The notes beneath the pieces were generated by a model, which saw nothing but the letters and a program-made list of their open reading frames with translations, did no database searches and was not told the origin of the DNA. From contig NZ_CAJURG010000001.1 in the NCBI RefSeq assembly GCF_910588715.1, forward strand, positions 62,001 to 126,000: DNA of 64,000 nucleotides. The letters are read 5' to 3'. This DNA is from an uncultured Clostridium sp. Its GTDB lineage: Bacteria > Bacillota > Clostridia > Clostridiales > Clostridiaceae. The position numbers and the translations under genes are program-made. This document shows positions 26,821-35,351 of this stretch, piece after piece. Every line of letters begins with the position of its first letter. The stretch's first letter is position 1.

Positions 26821-27876
26821 ATGAATAGGCATGAAATATGGTTTATAGCATTAAAAATATCAAATTTATCTAAGATAAAATTAATAGAAAAGTATAATAA
26901 CGAAGAAAATATTTATAATAATATTGATAATATAATTAATGATAAATTATTGTACAAAAATTTTTTAGCTAGATTAAGCGAAAAAAATAGCATTGAAGAA
27001 GAAAAATTAGAGGAATATTTATTTAAAAATAACATAAAGTATGTAACATATTCATCTAACAATTATCCAAAAAAATTAAGAAATATTACTAATCCACCAT
27101 ATGTTTTATTTTATAAAGGGGATATAGAACTTTTTGATTATAATATGGCTGCCGTTGTCGGCTCTAGAAAAAATACTACTTACGGCGAACAAGTTACAAA
27201 GCTTATAGCATCAGAGTTATATAATCTTTCTTATGGAGTTGTAAGTGGAGTTGCAGCAGGTATAGATTCAATAGCTCATAAGGAGATATTAAAGAAAAAT
27301 GGAAAAACAATAGGGGTTTTAGGATGTGGTATAGATGTTGTTTATCCAAAATATAATAAGCAATTATATGAAGAAATTTCAGAAAAGGGCTTATTGATAT
27401 CAGAATTTTTACCATCTACAAAACCACTACCATATAATTTCCCTCAAAGAAACAGAATAGTAAGTGGATTAAGTAATGGAGTAATTGTTGTAGAAGCATC
27501 TGATAAGAGTGGATCTTTAATAACCGTTGATTATGCAATTAGTCAATCAAGAGATGTTATAGTCGTTCCAGGATCAATTTTTAATCAAAATAGCAAGGGG
27601 TGTAATTTATTAATTTATCAAGGAGCACGCCCTTTTTTGGAAAAAGATGATTTGTGCGAATTTCTTAATGTTATTAAAAAAGACATTAAAAATAATGCCA
27701 AAAATAGTATTAAAAAGTGTTTGTTGGATGTAATAGGGAGAGAACCTATACATATAGATAAAATAATGGAAAGGCTAAATATTGACAGGATAGCTTTATT
27801 TGAGTTATTATTTGAAATGCAAAATGAAAATGAAATTATTTGCCTACCAGGCAATTATTATGCGAAGATTAGTTAG
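26821..27876 (+). CDS. dprA: DNA-processing protein DprA
   Basis: This 351-aa protein has the Rossmann-like DprA core: AAVVGSRKNTTYG, SGVAAGIDSIAHK, LGCGIDVVYP, FPQRNRIVSGLS and DYAISQSRDV. Its C-terminal winged helix contains EPIHIDKIMERLNIDR. DprA loads RecA on incoming single-stranded DNA. The N-terminal ~75 residues are Lys/Asn-rich and less conserved. The comM-dprA-topA order is common in Firmicutes. It ends 50 bases before topA. Confidence 0.95.
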   Translation: MNRHEIWFIALKISNLSKIKLIEKYNNEENIYNNIDNIINDKLLYKNFLARLSEKNSIEEEKLEEYLFKNNIKYVTYSSNNYPKKLRNITNPPYVLFYKGDIELFDYNMAAVVGSRKNTTYGEQVTKLIASELYNLSYGVVSGVAAGIDSIAHKEILKKNGKTIGVLGCGIDVVYPKYNKQLYEEISEKGLLISEFLPSTKPLPYNFPQRNRIVSGLSNGVIVVEASDKSGSLITVDYAISQSRDVIVVPGSIFNQNSKGCNLLIYQGARPFLEKDDLCEFLNVIKKDIKNNAKNSIKKCLLDVIGREPIHIDKIMERLNIDRIALFELLFEMQNENEIICLPGNYYAKIS

Positions 27877-27884
27877 ATAGTTTT

Positions 27885-27926
27885 AGGGGGGTAAAAGCTC
27901 CTAAGAGATAAATAGGAGTTGATGGT
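27885..27926 (+). promoter_or_regulatory. Hairpin between two SD sequences before topA
   Basis: SD AGGGGGGT (27885-27892) is followed by a hairpin pairing AGCTCCTA (27896-27903) with TAGGAGTT (27913-27920, one G-T pair), then GATGGT and ATG. The 3' arm is itself a second SD (TAGGAG). Folding hides that SD but brings the upstream one about ten bases from ATG. Confidence 0.5.
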
Positions 27927-30026
27927 ATGGGTCAGAATCTTGTTATTGTAGAATCACCTGCAAAAGCAAAGACTATAAGTAAGTATTTAGGAAAGAATTA
28001 TACAGTAGAAGCTTCAATGGGGCATGTTAGAGATTTGCCTAAAAGTAAATTAGGTGTTGATATAGAAGATAACTTTAATCCAAAATATATAACTATTAGG
28101 GGAAAGGGAGAGTTAATAGCTAAATTAAAAAAAGCAGCTAAAAAAGCAGATAAAATTTACCTTGCAACTGACCCTGATAGAGAGGGAGAAGCAATATCAT
28201 GGCATCTAGCAAATATATTAAAAATTTCAGAAGATGATACATGTAGAATAGTATTTAATGAAATAACTAAAAGTGCAGTAAAGGAATCTATAAAAGAAGC
28301 AAGAAAAATAAATTTAAATTTAGTTGATGCTCAACAAGCAAGAAGAGTGTTAGATAGACTTGTTGGATATGAAATAAGTCCTATACTTTGGAAAAATGTT
28401 AAATGGGGATTAAGTGCAGGAAGAGTTCAGTCAGCTGCATTAAAACTTATTTGTGATAAGGAAGAAGAAATAAAGGCTTTTGAACCAAAGGAATATTGGA
28501 CAGTAGATTGTATTTTAAAAAAGGAAAGAAAAAAATTCCCTATAAAGTTAACAAAATACGAAAATAAAAAATTAGAAATAAAAACAGAAGAAGAAGCTAA
28601 TAAAATAATAAAAGACTTAGAAGAAAATGATTACAAGGTACATAAGGTTAAAAAAGGTAGTAGATTAAAAAATCCATTACCACCATTTACAACAAGTACT
28701 TTGCAACAAGAAGCTTCTAAAAAGCTTAATTTTATGACTAAAAGAACTATGTCTATAGCTCAAGCTCTTTATGAAGGGGTTGAAGTAAAAGGGTATGGTA
28801 CAGTTGGTTTAATAACTTATATGAGAACAGACTCTGTAAGAGTATCAGAAGAGGCACAGGGAAAAGCTGTTGATTTTATAAAACAAAATTATGGAGAAGA
28901 ATATATTCCGAAAGTACCTAGAATATATAAAGGAAAGAAAAATATTCAAGATGCACATGAAGCTATAAGACCTTCTCATATTGACATAACTCCAGAGATA
29001 GCAAAGTCAAGTTTATCAGCAGAGCAATATAAGTTATATAGTTTAATATGGAAAAGATTTATTGCAAGTCAAATGAGTTCATGCTCACTAAATACAAATA
29101 GTATAGACATAATAAATGGTGAGTATTTATTTAAAGCTTCTGGTTCAACTATTAAATTTGATGGTTTTATGAAAGTATATGATTATACAACAGAAGATGA
29201 TGAAAATGATGTGACACTGCCAATATTAGAAGAAGGCGAAATATTATCATCGGTTTCTGTTGAAGGAAAACAACATTTTACTCAGCCACCAGCAAGATAT
29301 ACAGAAGCATCTTTTGTAAAGCTACTTGAGGAAAAAGGAATAGGAAGACCTAGTACTTATGTACCAACAATTTCTACATTATTAAGTAGAGAGTATGTAT
29401 CAAGAGAAAAGAAAAATTTAATACCAACAGAATTAGGCTTTATAGTAAATAATATAATGTCGGATTATTTCAAACAAATAGTTGATGTTGATTTTACAGC
29501 TGATATGGAAAGAAAGCTTGACTATATTGAAGAAGGTAGCGAAGAGTGGAAGGGTGTAGTTGGAGAATTTTTTACGCCTCTTAAAGTAGCCATAGATAAA
29601 GCAGAAAAGGAAATTTCAAAGGTTGTAATTGAAGATAAAGTAAGTGATGTTCCATGTGATAAATGTGGAAGAATGATGGTTATAAAACGTGGAAGATATG
29701 GTACTTTCTTAGCATGTCCTGGATATCCTGAATGTCATAATGCAAAACCAATAGTAGAAGAACTAGAAGTTCCATGTCCTAAATGTGGAGGAAAAATCTT
29801 AGCTAAGAGAAGTAAAAAAGGAAAGAAATTCTTTGGGTGTTCTAATTATCCAAATTGTGACTTTGTAAGCTGGAATGAACCTATAAAAGAAGCATGCTCA
29901 AAATGTGGTAGTTATATGACTGCTAAGTATTCAAAAACTAAGGGAAAGTATGCAGTATGTTCAAATGCCGAATGTGGAAATACTATGCCTTTAGAAGATG
30001 ATAACGAAAAGAAAGATGATAAATAA
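27927..30026 (+). CDS. topA: DNA topoisomerase I
   Basis: This 699-aa type IA topoisomerase has a TOPRIM domain (VESPAKAKTISKYLG, DPDREGEAISWH) and active-site Tyr298 in YMRTDSVRVS. Three C-terminal four-cysteine zinc ribbons (CDKCG...CPGYPEC, CPKCG...CSNYPNC, CSKCG...CSNAEC) bind single-stranded DNA. It relaxes negative supercoils. The gene follows dprA and precedes codY, as in many Firmicutes. Confidence 0.98.
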   Translation: MGQNLVIVESPAKAKTISKYLGKNYTVEASMGHVRDLPKSKLGVDIEDNFNPKYITIRGKGELIAKLKKAAKKADKIYLATDPDREGEAISWHLANILKISEDDTCRIVFNEITKSAVKESIKEARKINLNLVDAQQARRVLDRLVGYEISPILWKNVKWGLSAGRVQSAALKLICDKEEEIKAFEPKEYWTVDCILKKERKKFPIKLTKYENKKLEIKTEEEANKIIKDLEENDYKVHKVKKGSRLKNPLPPFTTSTLQQEASKKLNFMTKRTMSIAQALYEGVEVKGYGTVGLITYMRTDSVRVSEEAQGKAVDFIKQNYGEEYIPKVPRIYKGKKNIQDAHEAIRPSHIDITPEIAKSSLSAEQYKLYSLIWKRFIASQMSSCSLNTNSIDIINGEYLFKASGSTIKFDGFMKVYDYTTEDDENDVTLPILEEGEILSSVSVEGKQHFTQPPARYTEASFVKLLEEKGIGRPSTYVPTISTLLSREYVSREKKNLIPTELGFIVNNIMSDYFKQIVDVDFTADMERKLDYIEEGSEEWKGVVGEFFTPLKVAIDKAEKEISKVVIEDKVSDVPCDKCGRMMVIKRGRYGTFLACPGYPECHNAKPIVEELEVPCPKCGGKILAKRSKKGKKFFGCSNYPNCDFVSWNEPIKEACSKCGSYMTAKYSKTKGKYAVCSNAECGNTMPLEDDNEKKDDK

Positions 30027-30180
30027 GTATTTATTATAACCCTTGTCGAAAGATTGTAAAAAATGTTGTAAAAAAAAATCTTATATGATACTATTAGATT
30101 AAGAAAAAATTTTTTAAAATTGTGATAATTTTGAAAATTAATACTAGAGTGATAAAGGTTATGATGGGGGGAATATTTAG

Positions 30181-30957
30181 TTGTTATCATTATTAAATAA
30201 AACTAGAAGACTAAATAAAATACTGCAAAAGGGTGGAGCAGATCCTGTAGTATTTGATGATATATGTAAACTTTTAAGTGAAGTATTAGAATGTAATGTA
30301 TATATAGTTAGTAGAAGAGGAAAACTTTTAGGACATACCTTCTCAAGAGACTTTGAGTGCAGAATAATGAAAAAATATGTTTTAGAAGAAAATAGATTTC
30401 CAGTATCATATAATGAAAGCTTATTAAAAATTACAGAAACTTTAGCGAATTCTAAAAGTAATGGTAATTGTGTATTTAAAGGAGAAGGTGCTTGTGAAGT
30501 TTCTAATAAAATATCTACTATAGTTCCCATAATAGGAAATCGTGAAAGAATGGGAACATTAATACTAGCTAGATTTGGAGAAGAGTTTACAGAAGAAGAT
30601 TTAATATTAGCAGAACATAGTACAACTATTGTAGGAATGGAAATGCTTAGAGCTAAACAAGATGAATTAGAAGAAGAGGCAAGAAAGAAAGCTGTAGTTC
30701 AATTAGCTATTGGAACTTTATCTTATTCAGAACTTGAAGCTGTAGAGCATATATTTAATGAACTTGAAGGTAATGAAGGATTATTAGTTGCATCAAAAAT
30801 TGCAGATAAAGTAGGTATAACAAGAAGTGTCATTGTAAATGCTTTAAGAAAATTTGAAAGTGCTGGAGTAATTGAATCAAGATCTTTAGGAATGAAGGGA
30901 ACTCATATTAAAATTTTAAATGAAAAATTAGTAGAAGAGTTAAAGAAAATAAGATAA
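30181..30957 (+). CDS. codY: GTP-sensing global transcriptional repressor CodY
   Basis: This 258-aa CodY starts at TTG with SD ATGGGGGGAAT. The N-terminal GAF domain (about 1-155) senses branched-chain amino acids. A linker helix follows, then a C-terminal winged helix with ASKIADKVGITRSVIVNALR that reads the CodY box. It represses nutrient-scavenging and often virulence genes during rich growth. The 154-base gap after topA contains TTGTAA (30066) and TACTAT (30089) 17 bases apart, a possible promoter. Confidence 0.96.
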   Translation: MLSLLNKTRRLNKILQKGGADPVVFDDICKLLSEVLECNVYIVSRRGKLLGHTFSRDFECRIMKKYVLEENRFPVSYNESLLKITETLANSKSNGNCVFKGEGACEVSNKISTIVPIIGNRERMGTLILARFGEEFTEEDLILAEHSTTIVGMEMLRAKQDELEEEARKKAVVQLAIGTLSYSELEAVEHIFNELEGNEGLLVASKIADKVGITRSVIVNALRKFESAGVIESRSLGMKGTHIKILNEKLVEELKKIR

Positions 30958-30997
30958 AAATTATATCTTAGATTAAATAAAACTCTATATAATAAAG

Positions 30998-31048
30998 AAG
31001 GCTATCAAATGTTGAAATAAAAGTATTTTAATATTTATAGCTTTTTTT
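30998..31048 (+). terminator. Long terminator after codY
   Basis: GGCTAT... pairs with ...ATAGCT around an inner 13-bp stem AAATGTTGAAATA / TATTTTAATATTT (two G-T pairs), followed by TTTTTTT. The 31050-31280 stretch downstream is plain AT-rich sequence in which I see nothing. Confidence 0.85.
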
Positions 31049-31282
31049 ATATAAAATTTTAAAGTTTAAAAATTTATATAAAAAGAGATTAATTTTATAT
31101 GTAAATATAACTAATTAAGCTTAGCTTTATTTTAATATGTTTTATATTTTTAAATTAGGATATAATATATAATGTATATTTTAAATTTTTAAAAAACTAA
31201 GTATTTTTATTAAAATTTTAAATAAATAGTATGATAAATTTATTGTTTTATGACGTGAAAGATAAAATATACAAAAAATATG

Positions 31283-31311
31283 TTGCTAGTATATAAAGCT
31301 TATGATATACT
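31283..31311 (+). promoter_or_regulatory. Promoter for rpsB-tsf
   Basis: TTGCTA (31283-31288), a 17-base spacer and TATACT (31306-31311) predict a start near 31318 and a ~104-nt leader. Confidence 0.65.
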
Positions 31312-31333
31312 AACCTAGGTAAATAAATACGCA

Positions 31334-31397
31334 CACAATCCAATTTATAAAGTTGGTGCTTAAAAATTTAAGTAGCTTTATAGGAATGAAGATTGTG
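31334..31397 (+). ncRNA. Nested three-stem rpsB leader RNA
   Basis: Three coaxial stems nest inside one another: CACAATC (31334) with GATTGTG (31391), TATAAAG (31346) with CTTTATA (31376), and CTTAA (31359) with TTAAG (31368). The second stem extends by two T-G pairs. The internal loop holds TTGGTG opposite TAG. The element ends 14 bases before the rpsB SD, the position of an autoregulatory ribosomal-protein leader. I do not recall a named family for it. Confidence 0.6.
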
Positions 31398-31421
31398 GAG
31401 GAAAAACCAGGAGGTAACAAA

Positions 31422-32123
31422 ATGTCAGTAATATCAATGAAACAATTATTAGAAGCAGGCGTTCACTTTGGACACCAAACAAGAAGATGGAACCCTAAGA
31501 TGGCTCCATATATATTCACAGAAAGAAACGGAATATATATAATAGATCTTCAAAAGACAGTTAAGAAGGTAGAAGAAGCTTATAACTTCATCAGAGAAGT
31601 ATCAACAGAAGGAAAAGACATTCTTTTCGTTGGAACTAAGAAGCAAGCTCAAGAAGCTATCCAAGAAGAAGCTGTAAGATCAAACATGCACTTTGTAAAC
31701 AACAGATGGTTAGGTGGTATGTTAACTAACTTCAAAACTATCAAAACTAGAATTAAGAGATTAGAAGAATTACAACAAATGGAACAAGATGGAACATTTG
31801 ATGTTTTACCTAAGAAAGAAGTAATTAAGCTTAAAGGCGAAATGGAAAAATTACAAACTAACCTTGGTGGAATCACTAATTTAGATGTTAACAACATAGG
31901 AGCTATGTTTGTAGTTGACCCAAGAAAAGAAAAGAACGCTATATCAGAAGCTAAAATATTAGGAATTCCAGTAGTAGCTATAGTTGATACTAACTGTGAT
32001 CCAGAAGAAGTTGATTATGTAATTCCAGGAAATGATGATGCAATAAGAGCTGTTAAATTAATAACTGCTAAATTAGCTGATGGAATCATCGAAGGAAGAC
32101 AAGGCGAACAATTAGCTGAATAG
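31422..32123 (+). CDS. rpsB: 30S ribosomal protein S2
   Basis: This 233-aa S2 starts MSVISMKQLLEAGVHFGHQT and contains RRWNPKMAPYIF, NNRWLGGMLTNF and DPRKEKNAISEA, all family hallmarks. It binds the 30S platform and bridges to S1. ATG at 31422 follows SD CAGGAGGTAAC. The longer open frame from 31353 runs through the structured leader and is rejected. tsf follows in the classic pair, separated by a stem-loop. Confidence 0.98.
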   Translation: MSVISMKQLLEAGVHFGHQTRRWNPKMAPYIFTERNGIYIIDLQKTVKKVEEAYNFIREVSTEGKDILFVGTKKQAQEAIQEEAVRSNMHFVNNRWLGGMLTNFKTIKTRIKRLEELQQMEQDGTFDVLPKKEVIKLKGEMEKLQTNLGGITNLDVNNIGAMFVVDPRKEKNAISEAKILGIPVVAIVDTNCDPEEVDYVIPGNDDAIRAVKLITAKLADGIIEGRQGEQLAE

Positions 32124-32130
32124 TAATTTT

Positions 32131-32164
32131 AAGAGGTAGGTGAGGGAAACTTCATTTACCTTTT
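32131..32164 (+). terminator. Attenuator-like stem-loop between rpsB and tsf
   Basis: A 13-bp stem AAGAGGTAGGTGA (32131) / TCATTTACCTTTT (32152-32164), three G-T pairs, 8-nt loop. The terminal TTTT is inside the stem, so termination is probably partial, setting the S2 to EF-Ts ratio. Confidence 0.6.
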
Positions 32165-32209
32165 AACCTAAAATATGGTTTACATTTAATGTTAAGGAGG
32201 AATTTAATA

Positions 32210-33124
32210 ATGATAACTGCTAAATCAGTTAAAGAATTAAGAGAAATGACTGGTGCAGGAATGATGGACTGCAAAAAGGCATTAGTTGAAACAGAAGGAA
32301 ACATAGAAAAAGCTGTTGAATTTTTAAGAGAAAAGGGATTAGCTGCTGCTGCTAAAAAAGCAGGAAGAGTTGCTGCTGAAGGTATAGTTAAGACTTTCGT
32401 TTCAGCTGATAAGAAAACTGCTGCTATGGTAGAAGTTAACTGTGAAACTGACTTCGTTGCTGCTAATGAAGAATTCGTTTCATTTGCAACAAAGGTTGCA
32501 GAAATGGCTGCTAACACTTCAGCTACAACTGTTGAAGAATTAGTTGCTGAAAAATTTGATGGTGAATCTACTGTAACTGAAGCTTTAACAGCTTTAATCG
32601 CAAAATTAGGCGAAAACATGACAGTAAGAAGATTTGTTAAATTCAACATAGAAAACGGAGCTATTGCTAGCTATATCCACGGTGGCGGGAGAATTGGAGT
32701 TATGGTTGAAGTTGCTAGTGAATCTACAGACATAGCTGTATTAGAAGAAGTTGCTAAAGAAGTTTGTATGCAAGTTGCTGCTGCAAATCCTTTATTCTTA
32801 AGCAGAGAGCAAGTAGATAACGAAGCTTTAGAAAAAGAAAAAGAAATCTACAGAGTTCAAGCATTAAATGAAGGAAAACCAGAAAATATCGTTGAAAAAA
32901 TGGTAATGGGAAGAATTCAAAAGTACTACAAAGAAGTTTGTCTTTTAGATCAAGCATGGGTTAAAGATGGAGATAAGTCAATATCTAAATTCTTAGAAGA
33001 AAAATCTAAAGAAGTTGGTTCTCCAATAACTGTTACAAGATACGCTAGATTCGAAAGAGGAGAAGGTATCGAAAAAGTTGAAGAAGACTTCGCTGCAGAA
33101 GTTGCTAAGACTATGGGTATGTAA
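32210..33124 (+). CDS. tsf: Translation elongation factor Ts
   Basis: This 304-aa EF-Ts has the UBA-like N-domain with REMTGAGMMDCKKALVE, then the EF-Tu-contacting NCETDFVAANEEF, a dimerisation region, and the C-terminal module. It recycles EF-Tu by exchanging GDP for GTP. ATG at 32210 follows SD TAAGGAGGAAT. An in-frame start seven codons earlier overlaps that SD and is rejected. A strong terminator separates it from pyrH. Confidence 0.98.
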   Translation: MITAKSVKELREMTGAGMMDCKKALVETEGNIEKAVEFLREKGLAAAAKKAGRVAAEGIVKTFVSADKKTAAMVEVNCETDFVAANEEFVSFATKVAEMAANTSATTVEELVAEKFDGESTVTEALTALIAKLGENMTVRRFVKFNIENGAIASYIHGGGRIGVMVEVASESTDIAVLEEVAKEVCMQVAAANPLFLSREQVDNEALEKEKEIYRVQALNEGKPENIVEKMVMGRIQKYYKEVCLLDQAWVKDGDKSISKFLEEKSKEVGSPITVTRYARFERGEGIEKVEEDFAAEVAKTMGM

Positions 33125-33130
33125 TATTAA

Positions 33131-33157
33131 GAGAACACTTTAGTGTTCTCTTTTTTT
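33131..33157 (+). terminator. Intrinsic terminator after tsf
   Basis: GAGAACACT / AGTGTTCTC, a perfect 9-bp stem with a two-base loop, is followed by TTTTTTT. Confidence 0.9.
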
Positions 33158-33193
33158 AAAGAAAATACTACATATATACCAGGAGGGATTACA

Positions 33194-33904
33194 ATGGCAA
33201 ATATTGAATATAAGAGAGTAATGTTAAAAATATCAGGTGAAGCCTTATCAGGAACAAATGGATTTGGATTTGATTTTGATGTAGTTGGAAGAATTGCAAG
33301 AGAAGTTAAAACTCTAGTAGATATGAATGTTGAAGTAGGTTTAGTTGTAGGTGGCGGAAACATATGGAGAGGTAGAACTGGGGAAGGTATGGACAGAACT
33401 ACAGCAGATCATATGGGCATGTTAGCTACTTGTATAAATGCATTAGCACTTCAAGATGCTTTAGAAGGTATAGGAGTTAAAACAAGAGTACAAACTGCTA
33501 TAGAAATGAAAGAAATAGCAGAGCCTTTTATAAGAAGAAGAGCTGTTAGACATTTAGAAAAAGGAAGAGTTGTAATTTTTGGAGCAGGTTCAGGAAATCC
33601 ATATTTCTCAACTGATACTGCAGCAGCATTAAGAGCAGCTGAAATTGAAGCAGATGTTATCTTACTTGCTAAAAATGTTGATGGTGTTTATGATAAAGAC
33701 CCAAATAAGTTTGCAGATGCTAAAAAATATGATAAACTAACATATATGGAAGTTATTGAACAAGGATTACAAGTAATGGATACAACCGCTACTACATTAT
33801 GTATGGATAATAATATTCCAATATTAGTTTTTGGTATTAGTGAAGAAGGAAATATCAAAAAGGTAATAGAAGGAGAAAAAATAGGTACAATAGTATCTAA
33901 ATAA
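33194..33904 (+). CDS. pyrH: UMP kinase
   Basis: This 236-aa amino acid kinase-fold enzyme has KRVMLKISGEALSG, VVGGGNIWRG, and the UMP-site motifs MDRTTADHMGMLAT and TGNPYFSTDTAAALRA-like GSGNPYFSTDTAAA. It phosphorylates UMP to UDP. ATG at 33194 follows SD CCAGGAGGGAT. The upstream in-frame start at 33143 lies in the tsf terminator. frr follows after 13 bases, and pyrH-frr is a near-universal pair. Confidence 0.97.
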   Translation: MANIEYKRVMLKISGEALSGTNGFGFDFDVVGRIAREVKTLVDMNVEVGLVVGGGNIWRGRTGEGMDRTTADHMGMLATCINALALQDALEGIGVKTRVQTAIEMKEIAEPFIRRRAVRHLEKGRVVIFGAGSGNPYFSTDTAAALRAAEIEADVILLAKNVDGVYDKDPNKFADAKKYDKLTYMEVIEQGLQVMDTTATTLCMDNNIPILVFGISEEGNIKKVIEGEKIGTIVSK

Positions 33905-33917
33905 TAGGGAGGATTAT

Positions 33918-34475
33918 ATGATAAAAGAATTATTAGGTACAGCAGAAACGAAAATGCAAAAAACAATTTCTGTTTTAACTTCAGATTTAACAACATTAAA
34001 AGCTGGTAGAGCTAATCCAAAGATGCTTGATAGAATACAAGTAGAAGCATATGGTGGATTATGTCCAATTGAACAAGTTGGTAATATATCTGCTCCAGAA
34101 CCAAGAATGTTAGTTATAACTCCTTGGGATAAGTCATTATTAAAAGATATTGAAAAAGCAATTTTAAAATCTGACTTAGGAATTAACCCTTCTAATGATG
34201 GATCTATAATTAGATTATTAGTTCCTGAATTAACAGAAGAAACAAGAAAAAATCTTGTTAAAAATGTTAAAAAGTTAGGTGAAGATGCCAAAGTAGCAAT
34301 TAGATCTATAAGAAGAGATGCTAATGAAAAGATTAAAGCATTAAAAAAGGATGGACATATTTCAGAAGATGAAGTTAAAAAAGGTGAAGAAGCTGTTCAA
34401 AAGAAAACAGATCAATTTGTTAAAGAAATAGATTCACTTGTTGTAGCTAAGGAAAAAGAAATTATGTCAATTTAA
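33918..34475 (+). CDS. frr: Ribosome recycling factor
   Basis: This 185-aa protein has the RRF pattern of two domains: a long three-helix bundle with TLKAGRANPKMLDRI near the start and RKNLVKNVKKLGEDAKVAIRSIRRDAN, and a central beta domain with PWDKSLLKDIEKAI. With EF-G it splits post-termination ribosomes. It has SD AGGGAGGAT and forms an operon with pyrH, ended by a strong terminator. Confidence 0.98.
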   Translation: MIKELLGTAETKMQKTISVLTSDLTTLKAGRANPKMLDRIQVEAYGGLCPIEQVGNISAPEPRMLVITPWDKSLLKDIEKAILKSDLGINPSNDGSIIRLLVPELTEETRKNLVKNVKKLGEDAKVAIRSIRRDANEKIKALKKDGHISEDEVKKGEEAVQKKTDQFVKEIDSLVVAKEKEIMSI

Positions 34476-34500
34476 AACCTGCTATTTAGCAGGTTTTTTT
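34474..34500 (+). terminator. Intrinsic terminator after frr
   Basis: AAAACCTGCT / AGCAGGTTTT with a four-base loop continues into a T-run, overlapping the frr stop codon. Confidence 0.9.
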
Positions 34501-34573
34501 CTTAATTAATTAAAAAAAGAAAAGTTTTAGGATATGGGTTTTATATTAGGTGAATTGGAGGTAAGATAGGGAA

Positions 34574-35332
34574 ATGTTTAATTTTTTTAAAAGTAGTAAA
34601 ATTAATGAAGAATTGAATTTAGAATTAGATGAAAAAAATATTCCTAAACATGTAGCAATAATCATGGATGGAAATGGAAGATGGGCAAAGCAAAGAAATA
34701 TGCCAAGAACCATGGGACATAAAGCAGGAGTAGAAACTATTAGAAAAATAGTTAAGGAAGCTGATAGATTAGGAATAAAATTTATTACTTTATATGCATT
34801 TTCAACTGAGAATTGGAAAAGACCAAAAGATGAAGTTAATGCTTTAATGAAATTATTAGTTCAATATTTAAAAAGCGAAGTTAGTGAACTACATAAAAAT
34901 GGAGTTGTATTACGAGTTTTAGGTGATATAAGTGAACTTCAAGATGAATGTAGAAAAGAAATTGAAGATTCCATAGAATTAACAAAAAATAATACTGGAT
35001 TAGTATTAAATGTTGCTTTTAACTATGGAGGAAGAGATGAAATAGTAAGAGCTGTAAAAAATATAGTTACTGATATTGAAAATGGTAAAATAAATAAAGG
35101 AGATATTACAAAAGAAAGATTTTCAAATTATTTATATACAAATAATTGTCCAGATCCAGATTTAATAATAAGGCCATCAGGTGAACAAAGAATAAGTAAT
35201 TTCTTATTATGGCAATGTGCATATTCAGAGTTTTGGTATTCAAATGTAAATTGGCCTGATTTTAGTGAAAAAGATTTACAACAAGCAATTTACGATTATC
35301 AAAGTAGAAATAGAAGATATGGTGGAGTTTAA
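34574..35332 (+). CDS. uppS: Undecaprenyl diphosphate synthase
   Basis: This 252-aa cis-prenyltransferase has catalytic Asp32 in IIMDGNGRWAKQR, the FSTENWKRP segment, and the C-terminal pyrophosphate-binding LIIRPSGEQRISNFLLWQ and YSEFWY. It makes the C55 lipid carrier for peptidoglycan and wall polymers. cdsA follows 19 bases downstream. The first 20 residues are a short extension ahead of the catalytic domain, common in clostridia. Confidence 0.97.
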   Translation: MFNFFKSSKINEELNLELDEKNIPKHVAIIMDGNGRWAKQRNMPRTMGHKAGVETIRKIVKEADRLGIKFITLYAFSTENWKRPKDEVNALMKLLVQYLKSEVSELHKNGVVLRVLGDISELQDECRKEIEDSIELTKNNTGLVLNVAFNYGGRDEIVRAVKNIVTDIENGKINKGDITKERFSNYLYTNNCPDPDLIIRPSGEQRISNFLLWQCAYSEFWYSNVNWPDFSEKDLQQAIYDYQSRNRRYGGV

Positions 35333-35351
35333 TTTAGGGGAGGTTAAATGA

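Noticed and set aside
31353..31421. In-frame upstream extension of rpsB (23 extra codons)
   Set aside because: It runs through the structured leader, has no SD, and the family start MSVISMKQLLEAGVHFG with a perfect SD lies at 31422.
32152..32649. 165-codon minus-strand frame over tsf
   Set aside because: Its Ser/Thr/Ala-rich product mirrors the Ala/Glu codons of tsf, a shadow frame.
33143..33193. In-frame upstream extension of pyrH
   Set aside because: The putative start is inside the tsf terminator T-run, and ATG at 33194 has the SD and the family N-terminus.
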